Source of the DNA: Acanthosepion lycidas
Lineage: Eukaryota > Mollusca > Cephalopoda > Sepiida > Sepiidae
NCBI GenBank assembly: GCA_963932145.1
Contig: OZ010616.1
Coordinates: forward strand, 49,644,053-49,708,052
Direction: 5' to 3'
Length of the DNA: 64,000 nucleotides
The notes beneath the pieces are model-generated. The model did no database searches, was not told where the DNA came from, and was given only the letters and a program-made list of their open reading frames with translations. Both the position numbers and the translations under genes were made by a program. Positions within the stretch are counted from its first letter, which is position 1. Each line of letters begins with the position of its first letter. Positions 61,625-64,000 of this stretch are shown here, piece after piece.

Positions 61625-62115
61625 AAGCGTTTCACCCCAAGCAAGGCGGGAAGCCACTAGGACAAGGAGTTACAGAAGATTTGGAGCAAGATCAGACAGG
61701 AGTGATAGAGGAAAGGATGAGGAGAAGGATAGTGTATAGATCAAGGCAACTGGAGATGTCAATTGACATTGCATTTGAATAGGTGGAAATTATAGCTCTC
61801 AGGGAAACTGGAATAGGTAAGGGAGTTCCACAGGTGAGAGATGCAAGACATGAAGCTATTGGAGTAGAAGAGATGGCTACATTTAGTAGTTTTGACAGTG
61901 AAAGGGTGAGAGCAGGATCCCAGCGTCGTAGGGTGCTTGAACTCATGAAGCCTGGGAATCAGCGAATGCAGCTCCTCAGAGCAATTGCCATGAAAGTATT
62001 TGTAAAAAAGACAGAGAGAGGCGACGGAGTGTCTGTGAGAGAGAAACTGTAGACAAGATGCCAGAACAGGGCCAATTATATTGCATACCCGCCTCTGGAG
62101 CTTATCAAGAATTTG
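61625..62115 (-). mobile_element. LINE 3' end, second copy
   Basis: Same family as 8.3-9.05 kb: CACCCCAAGCAAGGCGGGAA at the 3' edge, and on the minus strand LSLSKLLNVAISSTPIASCL, then TCGTPLPIPVSLRAIISTYS. More truncated at the 5' side. Confidence 0.75.
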
Positions 62116-62319
62116 ATAAAGTAATTTAATTTATTGCCCCTCTTATGCTCAAAAGTCCCAAAGCAAATTTCCTTACGCACAGTTTTGTCTTTCATTGTGA
62201 CCTAAAGAAGCTGAACCTAACATATGTCGGTGATATGTATTGTTTATAAGCTTTTCCACTTATTTTAATACTATTAGATAATTTATAATCTTAAAATATG
62301 GAGAAAACGAAAAGCCATG

Positions 62320-62640
62320 ATAATATACAATCAAAACTCCACAGAAAAATGTTGTGGTCTCAAAAAACTCTTTGAATCACATTTCAATCCTGATCAGACT
62401 AAACTTAAGACGGCCTCAAAAAATAGAACCTATACCAATATTCCTCCAACAATTATAAAGTCCATCTCCAAACATAAACAATAATGAACCTAGTGATGAG
62501 GAAATTAAGAAAACTATTAGAAAACTAAGGAATGATGAAGCATCACTCAACATAGCTTATTTCCTGAATTCAATAATAACTTCTATTTTTATAAAAGAAG
62601 AATCAGAATGCACCCCACAAAAGTAGGGGTCTATCAAGTG
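62320..62640 (+). mobile_element. LINE reverse transcriptase N-terminal fragment
   Basis: Two frames read a LINE pre-RT region: CCGLKKLFESHFNPDQTKLK, then EPSDEEIKKTIRKLRNDEAS (the region before the first RT motif). The join is frameshifted, and later motifs are missing. Confidence 0.55.
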
Positions 62641-63280
62641 TTAATGCATTATGGAAACAGAAAGGTAGCCCTCAAAATAGGTATCTCAATTGGATCCATC
62701 ATAGTGAAAGTATTAATGAACATTATATTAACTAACCTTATTGTTTTATGAAAGTCAACTCTTCACGAACCAACTCCAAGATAATGCTTACCTCTCAGGA
62801 AACTGTATACCTACTTTGTCAACCTCACAGCAGCATATCACCACATTTTAGTGATTAGCTACTTCAATAATTAAATGCATAAAGTTTCCTATGGGAACAT
62901 TTTATATTACATGAAATAATAGTGGTGAAAAGAGTTCATGCATAAAATTAACAAAAGTAATGTTTGTAAGATTTTGTTAGACATAATTTGTAGACACAAT
63001 GAAATGTTCATTAATATGTTATAGTGGGAACTTACTGTGATAGTGAGTTTTAGTGAGAAGTACTCACAGTCCATGTAGCTTCAGCATGGAAAGTTCATGT
63101 CATCAGTTCGAAAAAGGGAAACTGGAAGAAGACAGTTACTTTAGTGCTCGTGTTATTTATATTCATGTTTATATAGAGCTGCTACTGATAGTTATTATTA
63201 GAGATGCTACTGCTATCTTTAAAGCTGCTACTGCTGCTATCTTTAATGTCACTACAACATCAATAGAGACTGCTTGGATG
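62641..63280. other. no recognisable gene
   Basis: Non-coding sequence. The frame at 63053-63307 runs into a hairpin and shows no domain. Confidence 0.45.
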
Positions 63281-63281
63281 A

Positions 63282-63823
63282 TTTGGAGTTTGGATGGTGA
63301 TTTCTAATGGATGTTCTCATCCATTAGAAGCCACCATCCAAGCTCCAAATCCATTGAATGCATTGATATAATAGAGGAACTGTATCGATGTACATGTCTG
63401 ATGAAGACCCCAGTATGAAAACATTTCAGAACTTATCTAGATTACAGCAAGAGGGAAATGAGAACTTCAGAGTATTTAATCTCTTCCTAGACTATGCCCT
63501 GTGCATTTAAAACACACATGTGACAAGGAAGGCACTGATCATTTAAATATTCCATACTGCATCCCAAACAAGTCTACCAATACAAGACAATGATCATGCT
63601 TTCCCTCCCAGGGCCAATGTACTGATGATGAGGCTGGGGGTTCATGCTGATGACATAGGTATACAAAACCCAATACTCGTGGTCTGGTGATTGCGTCTAG
63701 CATGAAACAGCCTGTTGTCTCTGAATGTTGACTTCAATGTTCACTTTTATATTTACATAGGCTATATCTCTGATATTGAACACTTTATCCCATAAATATA
63801 GCACATCTTAAAAACTATATTTC

Positions 63824-63830
<7 letters not shown>
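63282..63830 (+). mobile_element. repeat with terminal hairpin, PLE-tail-like
   Basis: It begins with a 32-bp hairpin (63282-63313 and 63318-63349, three mismatches). Then comes CTGATGAAGACCCCAGTATG and further text shared with the minus-strand copy at 23.43-23.83 kb. Its end (TTCACTTTTATATTTACATA, CATAAATATAGCA) also matches 17.55-17.64 kb. It finishes in an (AT)n array. Confidence 0.55.

Positions 63831-63868
<38 letters not shown>
63828..63868. repeat. (AT)n microsatellite
   Basis: A pure AT array. Confidence 0.95.
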
Positions 63869-63871
<3 letters not shown>

Positions 63872-63912
63872 GTCGTTTTCTCACATATGTTACTATGTGA
63901 GAAAACGACATT
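63869..63912. repeat. perfect 19-bp hairpin after (AT)n
   Basis: The arms 63869-63887 and 63894-63912 are exact reverse complements with loop TGTTAC. Confidence 0.95.
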
Positions 63913-64000
63913 ATTTTTGCACCAATCTAATATATTCAGTTGTATGGATATGAGTTTGTGACCCTGGGTTTCACACTTTTGCAATCGTCTGACAAACCGG

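Overview
The window looks like a piece of a large, AT-rich, intron-rich animal genome. It is most likely a mollusc, and probably a cephalopod such as an octopus. That guess rests on the AT richness, the abundance of (AT)n arrays, the mix of Penelope-like, LINE and Ty3/gypsy remnants, and a conventional animal gene with very long introns. The species is inferred, not shown.

Only one protein-coding gene can be supported. It is a membrane-associated progesterone receptor component (PGRMC1/2-type cytochrome b5-like haem protein) on the + strand. It has three coding exons (14869-15178, 33293-33448, 40635-40750) that join in phase to a 193-residue protein, with introns of about 18.1 kb and 7.2 kb. 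The N-terminal membrane anchor, both haem-pocket tyrosines, the Lys-Tyr pair and the acidic C-terminal tail are all present. Intron 2 contains a possible extra exon (36527-36580). It keeps the reading frame if used as a cassette, or gives a different C-terminus if read through to a stop at 36634 with a polyadenylation signal at 36691.

Almost everything else is decayed mobile DNA. From left to right: an old LINE on the minus strand (2.2-4.7 kb) interrupted by a solo LTR with a 5-bp target duplication; a Penelope-like element (PLE) at 5.1-6.15 kb facing a second PLE tail across a compound microsatellite; a LINE 3' end at 8.3-9.05 kb; a poorly resolved patch at 9-12.9 kb; a 116-bp tandem repeat just before 13.3 kb; then the gene. 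Intron 1 holds a 534-bp MITE, a PLE with inverted tail arms (18.2-19.2 kb), a second PLE with perfect 123-bp inverted arms (26.8-27.5 kb), a mariner (27.5-28.65 kb), a gypsy gag remnant (30.1-30.6 kb), SINE-like copies and a LINE remnant at 32.6-33.0 kb. Intron 2 holds a possible piggyBac-type MITE and a gypsy element that has lost protease and reverse transcriptase (37.76-40.34 kb). Downstream of the gene lie a Tc1-type element, another truncated PLE with an inverted tail, a Tc1-type MITE with doubled ends, a hAT-type MITE with an 8-bp target duplication and an unoccupied paralogous site nearby, a second LINE 3' end and further PLE tails.

The main recurring theme is the PLE tail. At least three copies are 5'-truncated inside the GIY-YIG endonuclease and carry an inverted piece of their own 3' tail. 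Several tails share a short motif resembling a degenerate hammerhead ribozyme core.
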